From contig NC_064682.1 of the NCBI RefSeq assembly GCF_023278565.1, positions 1,860,001-1,924,000 on the forward strand: a stretch of DNA of 64,000 nt. Reading direction: 5' to 3'. A model generated the notes under the pieces. It had not been told where the DNA came from. It did not search any database and saw only the letters and a program-made list of their open reading frames with translations. The translations under genes and the position numbers were made by a program. Position 1 is the stretch's first letter, and every line of letters begins with the position of its first letter. This document shows, one piece after another, positions 37,965 to 50,906 of this stretch. Source of the stretch: Colletotrichum lupini. Taxonomy: Eukaryota > Ascomycota > Sordariomycetes > Glomerellales > Glomerellaceae.

Positions 37965-38630
37965 GTAGTCTCCGTCTGTGTAAATGTGACTAATTGGTGC
38001 TGGGACCGGAAGTTGTAGACGTGTACGATTGATGGATAAGAAGAAGTACATGGACTGGGCAGGTAGTTGACGAACTCGAGGTGTAGTTCATCATGTCATA
38101 CTCCTTTGTCGTATATAAGTGTAGAGGTTTGGGGGGGAAAGGGATGGCAAGTAACCAGCATACTTTGGCCATCTTCGGGTCCTCTCTGTTGGGGGTTTCA
38201 GGACCCTCGAGTTGACGGAAACGTTCTTCGTCGTGTTAGTCGGAAGAAAACCACCGTTTTGGCTGGGCTTCATGGCTGCCGTCGGAGCCGGGCTCCCCAC
38301 AATATTTATGAGCTATTATGACTTCCTCTTTCTTTGGATGGTTGCTACATGGTAGGCTTGACGTGTGTCAACTTCTTTTACGTGGCTGGATGGATAGGTG
38401 GTAGGCGGACAGCACGCGCACTTTGGAGTCGGCACGATGACTCGTGATAAATGGAGAGAAAGGATCTTTGTCGTTCGACACTCACTATTTTTCTGCCTCT
38501 TTGGCTTTCCGGTAGTGTGGCTCTTTGTGGGTGATGACATTCTGACTTTGGGGTGTAAATCGATCGGGGGTATAAGGGGTAAATCGTATTACCACGATGT
38601 AGTGACCAGAAGACATATAAACACGCAGAA

Positions 38631-38649
38631 ACACACACACACACACACA
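38631..38649. repeat. AC dinucleotide microsatellite
   Basis: About nine AC units. Confidence 0.9.
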
Positions 38650-38945
38650 TCAGTCATCCAGGGAAACAACGTGGGAACACCTGAAGCTTTTGTAGCTACT
38701 AGACAAGATAAAAAAAGAGAAACACTGTTTGAGTGTGTGGGTGTTACTGCGAAAGTCCTTTTAGAAAAAGAAGGGAATTCCCCACAACCTCGCAGAAACA
38801 AAAAAACGCTATGTAAGAAGGACCACTGATTTCTTCGTACATCGTGTCACCGATTTCCTTTCCCTGAGACCACAAATCTCAGATCCTGTTCTTTCCTAAC
38901 TCTGGATATCCTTTTCCAATCTTTTGTCCAAACACAACAATTTTC

Positions 38946-41900
38946 TCACCCGAACTGGATAATCAGCTCCTCCTCCACAGACTCCTGAGCCACGTCCTCC
39001 GCGATCCAGTACCGGTTACCACCCAGAGGCGTGACGCTCCTGCTTCTGAGCTCGGCGCCGTAGACGTCGTTCCACATGGCCTGGCCGTCAAAGCTGACGA
39101 GGCCAAAGGTGGACGGGTCGGTGCTGGTACCACCCATCTTCTTGGTGCGCTTGATGCGCAGGCGGCGGGATTCAGGGTCCTCGGGCTTCATGGGCGTCGT
39201 GTCGTGCGCGTGGCGGCGGGGCTTGGTGGGAGGGATCCACATGATTCCCGTGTCTTTGGGGATCGTGACAACGGGGGCGGTCCAGAGGGGCACGACGGTA
39301 GAAGGAACCGAGGCGAAGAAGATTGGGTTTGCGACGGCGGGGTCGCAGACTGTTGTCGTCGTCACGGAGCCTGCGAGGGCCGGGTGCGACGTCGCTGCGT
39401 TGAAGGAGGATGAGATGACGGCCCGGTTGAGAGCCTCTGCCCACTCTGACGGCGTGGAAGCCTTGCGGACGAGACGCGGTGAGGGGATCGTACCGATGGC
39501 CTCGTTCAGGGCGGCTTTCCATTGCGCTGCCGTCGCTGTTGTGCGGCGGAGGGGCTCAGGCTGGGTAGATTGCGGTTGAGCGGACATTTGGGACTTGAGG
39601 GAATCCCACCATGTCGGTTGCTTGACGGCGGGGACCTCGGGGAGCGGCTCAAAGTCGGACACGGCTTCCTCATCGTCGGATCGTGTTGATGCGGTGTCCA
39701 AGGATGGCGTGGAGCGGCCAGACGAGGCGCGGGAGCTGGGTCTAGCGACGGCGAGGGACATCCAGTCTTCGATGCGGGTCTCTGCGGGTGTAGGGGCCCA
39801 GAGGCTGAACGACTCGAGCTGGGGCAGCTCCTCGGACGTCACGCGGGCGGCGGAGGGCATGCCGAGGCCGACGGGGAGTGCAGAGGTTGTTCTGAAGCAC
39901 GCGCGCTTGTGGCTGGGGTTGAACAGGCCGGTAGACTCGGTGTAGACGACGGCGGGTCTAGCAGCCCACATGGACGTCTTCTTGCTCTTGCGCTGCTGCT
40001 GCTGTTGCGGCTTGCTCCAGAGGGGAGTGTTGGACTGGGCCAGCTTTTGCTTCTTCGCGGGCGCGGTCCAGAGAGAAGTGCTGTGGATGACGGCAGGCTC
40101 TGGGAGACGCTCGCGGACGCGGGCAGGGGCGCTCATCTTGTCGAGGTAGCTTCCCCAGACACGGGCATCGGGTTGCGGAAGACCTGTTGAGGTGCGACGG
40201 CTGATGAAATGATTTGGCTTAGGGGTCCAGAGAAGGGAGACGGGTTCCGGCGAGGAGGCAAAGTCCTCGGCGGCGATGGTGATGACCATTGAGTCGTGCT
40301 TGGGGTCGTCGTTATCCTCAGCTGTCTTCTCGTCTTCGGAGTCTTCGTACTCTGACTGAGAGCGCTCAGAGATGTACTCCTCGGCAAAGGACTCTGGGCG
40401 GTATGTGATAGGCTGGGGGAGTAGACTGTTCTTGGACGGGACCTGATCCGACTGGAGTAGACTGGCGATTTCCCAGAGGGTGGTCTCGTCGAAGCCGTCG
40501 TCACTGTCTTCGTCGTCTTCGATATCAGACACTTCGTCGTCACCTTCTTCCTCGTCGTCGTAGTCGTCAAAGAAGGAAGAGGAGTATTCTTGAGCTTCGA
40601 GTTGCTTTGCGCGAGCTTCTAATGCGGCACGTACTGCAGGTCCACCAGTTGACATAGTACCGGGCATAGCCATAAACATATGACTTGGCCCACGCGGTTG
40701 ACCGGTGGCGGTGTCCGACTTCTCGCCCCAGGGGAACTGGAAGATACCGAGCGTACCTCTCTTATCAGGAAGGGGTTGCGGGCTCTCAAGAATATCGGGC
40801 AACAGTGTGACACGCTTGCTACGTCTTGGTGGACGTTGGGTCAGGGGACGCTGGGGCTGTTGGAAGTTATCCTTGATGGGCTCAGGGCTCCAAGAGACAC
40901 GCCAAAGTCCGGAGGTGGGCCGCAGCTTCTTAGCAGCAGTGTGATCGGGCTGCCAAAGTTGCGAGCTCACGATATTTAGGGGATCGGAGACCTTGCGTGT
41001 CGCAGGGCGAACGGAGATACCAGGTAAGGTGTCGCCATTGGGGGAAGTAACTTTAGACGCGACGCCATGGTTTGCGGGAGGAGCCCAAAGCAGCGGTGGT
41101 TCGCGCTCAAAATAAACTGGCGAGTCGGGTTTCCACAGACATTCTGGGGGTGCGGGAGCTCGCTCGTTCGGCATGAGCCTCGCGAGTATCTGAGCGTTGA
41201 CACCGTCAGCGCCGTCGGACTCCTCGTCGGTGTCCGGTGGGGTAGGACTGCCAAGCTGCAACGCCGCAGCAGTCGCACTCAAGGGCGCTTTTGAGACAGA
41301 CAAGAAATTGAGGTTTCTCTTTGCCAATAGTTCGGAAGCGTTCTCCATATACTCCATTTGAGCATCCGCAAGTCGCTGTTGCCAGAGACTGGTGCGGTTG
41401 TTGTTGGTGCCGTCAGAAGAGAGGGAAGACGCGCTTAGCGTCCTCAGATCTTCAGACGACGACTTGCTCATGCTGCCCATCCGAGCGCGGCGGGAATTGC
41501 GCCGGTCTAACGCAATGTTGTTGCGCTGGGGAATCTCTTGCAGCGACTCGTCAATCTGGGTAAGGCTTCGTGAGTTGACAATTGCAGACTCGTGTTGCGA
41601 GTTGCGGACCGACGTCGTCCCAACTGTCGACATGGAGTCCCGGCTGAGACCATGCTGCATCTCGTGCCATTGGTTCTCTTGCTGGCCCATTTCAGCCTCC
41701 AAAGATTCCAGAAGACGAATTCTCTGTCCTTGGCTTTCGTACGAGTCGCGGTTCGGCTGTTCCAGCTTCTTGAGTTGCGCTTGAATCATTTCGTAGGCGT
41801 GTTGCGGCGACTCCAATGGAGAAGGCTCTGCGGCGTGCATCACGATCGCGTTCTTCTTGACGGGAGATCTGAGCTGGAGAGCTCTCGGAGGCGGCTGTCT

Positions 41901-44900
41901 GCGCGACTGCACCGGCTCCTTGCGCTCAGTGAATGTGATGCTCTCGTCGCCGATGCGACGATGCCAGCGAGCACCTCTGTTTGCGAGGCTCACCTCTGGA
42001 AGATTGACGGGGCTTTCGCGAGCCTCTTGCGGGGCTTCCACGTCTCTCTCATGCTCAATAGATGCATCGAGCATGATTGTCATGACCTCCTTGCCGTCGT
42101 TGTGGCTGATCATGGATAAGTCGCGAGGCTGGATCCAAGTCGGCTTCGGCATGTGCGTAGCCTCTTGGATGTTCACCGGCGCGACAGGTGAGTGAATGGA
42201 TCCCCAGTTTGTCGTGGTCTCTTCATCGCGAGTCCTGACCGTCCTCGTCTCGCTGAACTCAGAGAGACTAAGGTTGCGAACCGGAAGCACAGGTGATGAC
42301 TGGCGCTTTGCTCCATCGTATGCTCGCTTGATCTCCGCGGTGTCGTTGACAGGTAACGCAGGAATCCAAGAGTCGTGCTCATCAGGTCTTCCAGTAACGA
42401 CGGAGGTATCAACGCTGAATTTGGAGGTGTTGCGAGGCAGATCTGGCCGAACTGACTCTTCGATATCAAGAATACTCTGAGTGCGAATGGACGTCTTGGT
42501 CGAGCGATCGGACTGCTTGGACTGATCCCGACTGCTTCCTGATTCCCATGCATCTCTCTCATCACCTCCCGAGTTGCTCGCAGGCTTAAAGGCCGAGGGA
42601 ACCATGGGCATCTCGGGAACTGGGGTTCTGGGCTGGACGCCCGCCTCAGAGTTGCCAAGAGCTCCCGGGAAGAAAAGATCCATCTTCTCATCGAAGGTCA
42701 TGCTCTTGGTGTCATTTGGCAGTGCGCGTACAGGATGGTTACCGGCGCTCTTCGGTGGTGGTGGCAGAGGTGGCAATTGAGTCGGGCTGCCAGGATTCGA
42801 TAACAGAATTGATTTCCTGCTCATGATGGAACCACCTGACTTGCTCCGCCTGTGATTAGGAGAGTTCTCTGCTGGGAAGATTTGACGGTCCTTGCCCTGC
42901 TGTCTCGGAATCGGGCGAGGTCTATGAACGACGGACCCTGATGACTTGAGCCCTGGCCCAGGAGACTGCATATGAGGCGTCTTGGCGGCCTGGTTTGAGG
43001 CTCCCTCAATGATGCTTCGCACTGCCGTCGGGTCATTGTACTGGATCTTGTTCACGAACATGACAGTCTGCTCCTGTTGAACTGCGTCCTTGGGCAAAGG
43101 CCTCATGGCCATCGCTCTAGGGTTCGATGGCAGGCCACCTGTCGGGCGTCGCTGTAAACTGCTGCCACCAGGTGTCTTGGGCGAAAGAGGTTTTTGCCTG
43201 GAGGGACGGATTGTCGGGTCAACGGCGGTCTGAATCGGCCAGGTTGGTGGTAGATCCGGCTTCTTGGTAGGTGACATCAAACGAGCGGCGCTCTTGGGTG
43301 GAGGCGGAGGTACGAGGCCAAGGGGCGGTGATGCAACTGTGAATTCGGTCGCAGTAGAGGATTTCTGGCTCACGGAACGGTCGAGGGTCTTTTGCGTCTT
43401 CTGGCTCATAGTCCTTTCCACAGTACGCTGGCTGGCTGATCTGTCCATCGTCTCAAAGGGGCTCAGGGGTCTTTCCGGGCGTTGTGGCCGAGGCGGAGAG
43501 ATGCTGCTCACAGGTGCGGTCTGCGGGGGCGTGACCGGTCTCTTTTCGTTCTCGAGCTGCTGGAGGGTCTCTGGCATTTGCCTGGGGGATCTGCGTCTGA
43601 TTTCCTCTACGCCGGGGGACAGCTGGGCGGACGAAGTCGTTGCGGGGGGATTCGACATGAGCCCAACCGATCGGAGTTGTTGCGGTTCCGCAGGAGGCGA
43701 CTTCAGCCCAACTTCCTTCCTCTTTCCACTCTGAGCACGTTTGAGAGCCTCTTCCGGAGTAATCGCTGGGGGCTTGGGAGCCGGGCGCTGCGCGTTGAAG
43801 CTCGAGTTCCTTTGCATCGAAGTAAAGTCGTTGCCTCTCTTCTCCCTGTCGTTCTTTGCGGCCGTGGCGAGGTCGATGGTGGCGATCTTGCTCAGGGGGT
43901 TCTGCTCTCCGCTGTCCTGGAGGATCGGGTTGGATATAGCATTCTTGATGTTCGAGCCCGGTCCAATTTTGTCGAAGATACTCCGTCCCTTCATGATGTT
44001 GGGTCTCGCGTCCATGCTCCTGCTTTGCCTGGGAGGTGCCGTCTGCGCCCGAATCGGTGGGAAGAGCTGGCCCTGCACGGGAACACCGCCTACACCGGTA
44101 GATGCCTGACCCGGAGCGATGCTAGGCATGGTGGGCAGAGCGCCGCCGCCGACACCTCCACCAAAGTCAACAGGTTGGTTGAAAGTCGTGACAGTAGTAA
44201 TTGTGCCTCCTTTGAGGTCCTCGTATCGCGACGGCGGGTAGTCAGTGTCTGAAGTTGAGAGGTCTCTGCTGGAACTGATGTTTCGTGGGGACTGGGCATC
44301 CGGATGAACTTCTTGCTTTTGGCGAGGGGGTAGCAAGACTCCCAGAGAGCCTGTAAGGATGCCTGGGAAGTTTTAGCAAACAAGCGCAGCGAGTCGAAGG
44401 CTCGGCACGTACTGAGAAGGATTGACAGGCCAGTGGCGGGAAGAGCAGTTCTGAAGATCAGCTCAATAGTGTCTATGCCCAGAAGCATTGGGATACTTGT
44501 CTATCGAGATCATGTGTGATTAGTATTATGATATGTCAAAGCAATGGCGTGTAATACGTACCGCCGTCCAGAGGGCGAGGGCGCCAATGACCCAGAAGAT
44601 GGCCTTCTTCACCGGCACACTCGTGATGCCAATCGAGTTGGCTCTGAAGGCGAGCGCAGCAATCACGGCAAAGTCTGTGACCATGACAACAGCACCGATA
44701 GCCAGAAGATCATTCCTGGCAACGCAAACGGTGGCAATCTGAGCCTTCTGGAACCCAACAAATACGCCGCCCAGAATAAATCGCACGCCGAGGACCGCCT
44801 GGTAGACCATGGCGCTCGCCGGCGCTCTCGCGTTCGCGTTGATAGCCCATAGCAAGAACTGCTCGATGGTGAATCGGGCGAGTTGATCGAAGATTGTAGT

Positions 44901-45314
44901 AAAAATTACGGCGACTTGACATCCGGCAGTCGAGGTTGGGTCGAGGGTGATGCCGGTGAAGTCTATTTGAGCCCACAGGGCGGATGATACAAGGAATGTG
45001 ATGAGGACCAGCCTCAGGCCGTCCCGAAAGATCTTTGAGCCATGGCCCTTTGCTAAAGGAAAGACGGCGGGCGTCGCGGCTTGGATGACGATTCCACTGT
45101 GAATCAGGATGGTTAGCGCAAATGTTCTCCCTCCGTTCTCGCGGTTCCTTCCTCTCTTCAGTTGTCTCCCATGCCCATGATCGTTTCTTCCATGCCTCTT
45201 TTCACATTTGAGGCTCCCAACTGTCCCTAACTGGCGTCGACGATGGAGGTGATGACGGGTGACTAACAAGGTAAGGGCCGAGACCAAGGCCTGAACAATT
45301 CCTGGAATGAACAT
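38946..45314 (-). CDS. Seven-membrane-segment protein with an ~1800-residue disordered tail bearing LW-x-P repeats
   Basis: Exons are 45314-45268, 45096-44562, 44500-44413 and 44350-38946. Phases close at every junction (ALT|F|GIVIQAATP; LALWTA|TSIPMLLG; ILLS|SLGVLLPP), giving 2024 residues. Residues 1 to about 230 hold seven hydrophobic segments, beginning at VQALVSALTFGIVIQ and GLRLVLITFLVSSALW and ending at LPATGLSILLSSLGVLL, with an N-terminus of only a few residues. This looks receptor-like, but no known receptor class is recognisable. The rest is a disordered, Ser/Pro-rich tail. Between residues about 1290 and 1985 a short hydrophobic motif recurs (LLWAPPA, SLLWTPKP, SLWTAPA, SLWAPTP, PLWTAPV, IMWIPPT). 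A conserved-looking fungal membrane protein of unknown function; the joining of head and tail is inferred from splice signals. Confidence 0.82.
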
Positions 45315-45776
45315 TTCGTTTGTCGGGGCCGCGGGCCGGCCGGGAGGAGAATCGAAAAAACCCAGTCAATGGGGGAATGTTGAAGGAAAGAAAAAAGTCT
45401 TAGTGAAGGAAACGAATCATTGTGAGAATGCCTCGTACTATGGTTGCATTCCACGATCAAACAAAGACAAACATGACAGGAAAGATGCCCCACGATGTAC
45501 ACACGAAGTGGCAGATAGATAGTATGAAGGATGACAGGACGGAGATGTGTGAGGGCGCGCGGTAGGACGAGCAGAGGCGGATGTTCTCTCGATACGCTTT
45601 CGGGGACGCACCAGAGTGGAGAGCGAAGACGGGGGGCACAGACGAAGAGGGAAGGAGAACAGAGTAGCCGGCAGACTGACAAAACGGGAGGGGGGTGTGT
45701 GCAGATGGTGGAAGGCCAGGTACGGATAGCCAGGGACTTAGAGTAGATTTGGATGTGGTAGTGTAAAGAAAGGTAC

Positions 45777-45830
45777 GGATGGATGGATGGATGGATGGAC
45801 GGTGATTCTGCGGCTGCGGCTGCGGCTGCG
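45777..45830. repeat. GGAT and CTGCGG microsatellites
   Basis: About six GGAT units, a short spacer, then about four CTGCGG units. Confidence 0.9.
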
Positions 45831-47748
45831 TCTACGTATGGGCTACCGCGCTGGAGCAAGATGAGGGAGCAGGAAGACGTAACGCCAGGGACACACGATG
45901 AAGAGGCACGGAGGTCAGAGAAGACCAGCAGTACCAGCAGACGCTGCAGACCAGAGTATCCGTACGAAGTACCCGGCCTCGTCTCATGGGACGGGCATAC
46001 TGTGGTAGCCTATTTCCAAGGTTATTCTCGGTATGGGGGTTCTGGGGGACCCGGCCAGATGTTACCTCAGCGGATGGTCTAAGCCAATCCCAGGGCCAGA
46101 ATCGGCTGAAATGATGTGTGGTCCTTCTGAAGAGTCGAGTTGCAAAAATGAGATACTTGACAGTAGACACTCGACAAGCGTACAAGTAGTGTAGGAGGGA
46201 AGAGGGTCTCAAACCGGCCGTGGGCAGGGTGCTGTGAGAGATCTCTCGATACGTCGTTCATGCCGGCACTGGCCAGGGGCGGTGATTGGGCTGGCGGCAA
46301 GGCTGACAGGGGTTAGAACCTTGTTCTATCCACCACGACGCCGTGGCGTGCGTCGACTCTGTTTCAGCGTCGAAACCCACGATGTTCGGGATGGAGGGGT
46401 CCAGGGCCGGCCAGAGGCCCCATTCCATTCCATCCGTCTTGACTCTTTTCATCTTCTTTCTTTTTCTGGTCTTTGGGTCTGGTCCAGGGTGTCTGTCTGG
46501 CCGGTGGTCTCTTCTCATCTATAGCAATTCGCCTCGTGTCTTTTGGGACCTAGGGTGGTTTATTCTTGTCATCGGAACAGGAAAGTCAGACCCTTTTTGT
46601 GGGGTTTTTTCTTCTTAGCTGGTATGGAACAATTTGGACGGACTCGTGTTAGTAGCTGGAAATAATACTAGAGCAGCGCAGACCTTGACAACACTTGTTA
46701 TGTCCCATCGTCATCGTCCAATGGAGTAGCGATGGTTCGTTGAGGCTCAATTTTGGGGCTAATCGACCCGTGGACTTGCAACAAGGAGTCTCTGAAGGTC
46801 GGCGCTTCGTCGAACAATTGTGCAGTACTCCGTAATACCAGAGTGCAGAGGAACATCCTAAAGACCAGAGATGATACCTAGACTCGGCCAACTGCTGGCC
46901 ATATGTGGTAACACACGCACGCAGCCTGCCCTTGCTGTTTGACAATTGACGTCTAACTTTGCCGCTGGCCTCGCCACGAGGGAGGGGGAGAAAAGAAGGT
47001 ACTAAGGTGCATTCCTCGCATCAGAAACCTACCTGCGCTTAGCAGAGGAGAGAGGCCCGAGAATAGAACCTTTGAACGACGCAACGGTGATTCCCCTGTG
47101 CAGCCCGCGTTTCTCCATTGGAATTGCAGATGTCCTGGGACTCCTGGTTGATCGAAACATGAAGAGTCGAACGCCTTCTCTCTGGAAAGCAATCGCCTTT
47201 TGGCAGAGCTATCCTCGGTTCTTGGGTGACATGTGTACCCGTCATGCAGCAAGGCACCTCGTCCTCGTCCTTTTCCTCGCTCGCATTCTCTCTCACTCCG
47301 TCGACGAGTGCAGCTGTACAGATACACCTGCAGCGGGCAATTAGGTCGAGCCGTGGGAAAATAAGGAGAGGTAGGGGAGAGCCAGCTGCGGTCCAGGACT
47401 CCAGGGAATCGGATGGCGGATACAGGGAAGAAGCCGGTGGCGCCAGGGGCACGTCTGCAGCAGCTCAGACAGTCGACTTTGGTGTGGTGGACTGGAGAGA
47501 AAAGGGCTGAGGTATCTGAGTCTGTGCGATTGTGAGAGTCTTCTTGCTCTGTTTCCGTAGTGTGCTAAAGGCGATGGATGGTCACGAGGGCGTGAGGAGG
47601 GATTTTGGGTGAGAGAAAGGAAGGAATGGGAGATTCCAAGTGTTCCTTGAGATTTGTCAGGGGCTTCGATGTTTCTTGGCGCACCCTCTACAGTGGAGAC
47701 AGCTGGCAAGGGTTCCCCTGTGACGGCGGAGGTTGCCCACGAGGGCTA

Positions 47749-47792
47749 GATTCAAGACTCAAGATTCAAGACTCAAGATTCAAGAGACAAGA
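47749..47792. repeat. 14-nt direct repeat, about 3 copies
   Basis: Unit GATTCAAGACTCAA, the last copy degenerate. Confidence 0.85.
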
Positions 47793-49648
47793 GTGCCCTG
47801 CTTCCACAAGTTCCAGTGATTTCACCCTCTGTGAATTACGTGCTGCGAAGACCGAGGGCACCAGCTGATTAGTAAAGGTCGGATGGTCCCAAAAGGCTAA
47901 TCAATCAAGCTTTGGCCGCCCAGCTATCCTGCGTTTCGGCTGCTACCGAATCCGACCAGCCGCTCAACTTCTTACACCACCAACATCACCGACCATTCGT
48001 GGACATTGTCTTGACCGTCACTCTGTCTAGTGCGGTGTAGTACACCAAGACCAAGACATCAAGACTCTTTGACTCTGCGCGGGTATGCGGGGGGCGGCGC
48101 AGGTACGCAGCGGCGCCACTGGCAGGTAAAGCAACGCAAGACTTGTTTCTACCGCCTCTGCATGCGCCTTTGTTTCCTCAACTTTCCTTCCACTCGGTTC
48201 CCTCTGTGCGTTTGCCGTCAAATACCCTGCAGTAGCCTTAAGAAGCAGGTACTGTTTCTCTAACGATAGATGCCCGTGAGCGCGCCCGGAAGACATCCTA
48301 CCGATATGCCATCAATGAGGCGAAGTTGTGCGATATCATGTAAGATAAACCACACGTACTTGGCTGTATAATGACAGCACACAAAGAGGACCAGCGCCTC
48401 GGCTTCAGGAGATTGAATCACAAGAGCCCAGTGAGGCGTGAAGAATAGGCAAAAAAAACTCCTGCCCGTAGACGTAGGAATAAGATTGCTTCAACGATTC
48501 TTTCCTCTCATTCTTCCAACTTTGAAGGACTCGGGGACGCACCAAAGCATAGCAAACAAACCTTCAGGTCCTGAAGCTTGTCCCGTCTGATGGCCCCAGG
48601 AGACGAACGTGATCGCCATCCATCATTTTACCCCGCCCTCAACTCTAACGCTTTTCTTCTTCCTCTTACACGTACATACAGATGATGGTAAACTTTGCAG
48701 TCTCGGGCATCGGGAGTAGCCCAAGGTTTTGGAACAAACGTTCTCTGGAAGGAAAGAAACCATTTTTGCCGACTTGAGTCCTGGGGGCGAGGATCAGGCT
48801 CAAGTCCATCGGGCTTTGAAAAGACTGGTCTCGCTATGGCACTTCTTCCCAACGGCATTTTCAGGCTTCGAGCGGGTTTGGGAATATTCTCTTCCCCCGC
48901 TGACTCAAGCGATAGATGAGACTACCTGTTCCAACACTTAGATGCCAGTCACGAGATGTCCGGTTCCCATCCGTAGAGCCGTGGACCATCCCACATCAGC
49001 GAGAGCCTGACCGGGGACGCGCCTCCACACCTTATCCGGTAATTCCGCCCCCGCCCGCTCACTTGGGTCCCGCGCCGCTTCGTCCACAGACGACGACCGC
49101 AAAGGTCATCACTCAAGACAAGCACTCCTTAGCACAAGATCTTGCATGGCCGCTAGCTCCTTCGCGCCACACGTAGATGGTCATTGACAGCGGGAGCCCC
49201 GACAGACACCAAGGTGGCTGCTTGGACCTACTCGATCTAGTCTGGCGTGGGACTGCAACGTGTGCAGGTATGCCGCTTGCCGGTGCCGCTGAACCCCTCC
49301 CTCCATGATCCCGCCATCACATCACCTCACCTCACTCCGCATGGCTTCTCTTCCTTTCGGAGCCGGGCCCGAAAGGCATAGTGAACCTCACCCGGCCCGG
49401 TTCGCCCCAAATGAGTCAATAAGTCTACGCGGGATGACGGCGGGCGTAAACGGCGTGTTTTCTCTTCGTCGTGTCATTGGATCGGCGTTTCTTGTTATCA
49501 AATTGGAGAAGGGGGAATGATAATACAAAGAGAGACAGACAACCTCGAATAGATCATTTAGTAGTGCCTCTAGAACTAGACGTTTGTTGCAACACCAACG
49601 TACCAAACAATCTCATCAATCATCTCAACAGGAACATAGCATCCAACC

Positions 49649-50579
49649 ATGCCTCGCACTGAACTCGAGTATCCCAAAGAGCCATATGGCACCGTCAAAC
49701 GCTACAGCCCGCGTGGTATGCCTCACTCTCACTCTCCCTCTCATCTCACAACCTTTTCACGAAGTCATCAACTAACACAACCTCACAGCCTCCTACGCCC
49801 TCCGCACAATCCACACCATAATAAACACAAGCCCAATCCTCCACGTCTCCTTCAACGACCCGCGATCCCCCTTCCCCACGATCCTCCCCATGCTCGGCCA
49901 AATGGGCTCCTTCTCCCGCCCCTCCGCCGACGAAGGCGACGTCCTGGACCTCTACCTCCACGGCTACGTCTCCTCCCGCCTCATAAACATCTCCCGCCAA
50001 CCCTCTGACGCCTCTCCTACGTCCACCTCTACCTCTTCTACTTCGTCTACTTCGTCTTCTCCAGGCCTCCCCGTCTGCATCGCAGCATCCCACCTAGACG
50101 GCCTCGTCCTGGCCCTGACCCCCAACGCCCACAGCTACAACTACCGCTCCGCAGTCCTCTTCGGCCACGCAACCCTCGTCTCCGACCCCGCGGAGCGCCT
50201 CTACGCGATGCAGCTCATCACGGACGGCGTCGTCCCAGGTCGCTGGGAGGCGTCCCGCGTGCCGCCCAATAAGAGCGAGTTATCCTCCACGAGCGTGCTC
50301 AAAGTACGCATCGCGACGGGGAGTGCCAAGATCCGCGAGGGGCCGCCGGGGGACGACAGGGCTGATAAAGAGGATGCGGAGGTTACGGGGAGGGTGTGGA
50401 CCGGGGTCGTGCCGGTCTATCAGGTTCTTGGGGAGCCTGTGGCCGGGCCGTATAATGAGGTGGCGGAGGTGCCTGGGTATTTGGGGGAGTATGTGCGGGA
50501 GACGAATGCGGTGGCGAAGGAGGCTGCTTTTGAGGCTGCTAGGAAGGTTGTCGTGAAGAAGGAGGGTGAGGATGAGTGA
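49649..50579 (+). CDS. Pyridoxamine-5'-phosphate-oxidase-like (Nim-type) flavin-binding protein
   Basis: Exons 49649-49715 and 49789-50579 (donor GTATGC, acceptor CTCACAG, join YSPR|ASYALRTIHTI) give 285 residues. The split-barrel FMN-binding core is suggested by SPILHVSFNDPRSPFPTILP, a DLYLHGYVSSRLI strand region, PVCIAASHLDGLVLAL, SYNYRSAVLFGHATLV and AMQLITDGVVPGRWEASR. These blocks match the Pyridox_ox_2/nitroimidazole-resistance-like group found in many fungi. The Ser/Thr-rich insert (about residues 93-110) lies in a loop. The C-terminal 40 residues are charged and helical. The natural substrate is unknown; a flavin-reductase or stress role is only inferred. It is convergent with the next gene. 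Confidence 0.82.
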
Positions 50580-50906
50580 GGTAGTATCATGGAGATGAAG
50601 GATGAAGGGACTTCGACAAGTAGTGCAGAGTGATGAGTTGATGGGATACAGAAGGCATGCTAAGGACATGTGAGGAAGTGTGTGATAAAAAGCGGTTTCA
50701 TTTTGTACTCAGAGAACAGTTTCTTCTAGGTGAGCCTGGTAGTTGGGGCACGCAGCTCTAACTCATTCCAATATAATTACACATGTCGGAGTACCATATG
50801 TACAGAGAACAAGCACTCCTCATCTCCAATGGAATGACTGTTCGTCAATTCCCACCCTTGATCCGGACTTTTTTGCGCAAACACCATTTCCCGACAATAG
50901 GAACAA
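50580..50906. other. Short convergent 3' region
   Basis: About 0.33 kb shared 3' end of the Nim-like gene and the spermidine-synthase-fold gene. Nothing else seen. Confidence 0.6.

Larger units (their letters stand above)
36656..38945. other. 2.3-kb convergent region without a gene
   Basis: Lies between the 3' ends of the 32947 gene (plus) and the seven-membrane-segment gene (minus). An open frame at 36837-37481 has no recognisable domain. It contains a TTTC microsatellite at 37920-37964 and an AC run at 38631-38649. Probably long 3' UTRs and spacer. Confidence 0.55.
45315..49648. other. 4.3-kb intergenic region
   Basis: Divergent spacer between the seven-membrane-segment gene (minus) and the Nim-like flavoprotein gene (plus). 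Only short incoherent frames. Contains GGAT (45777-45799) and CTGCGG (45808-45830) microsatellites, a TACTCCGTA motif at 46826-46834, and a TTCAAGACTCAAGA repeat (47749-47792). No tRNA, rRNA or transposon seen. Confidence 0.5.
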
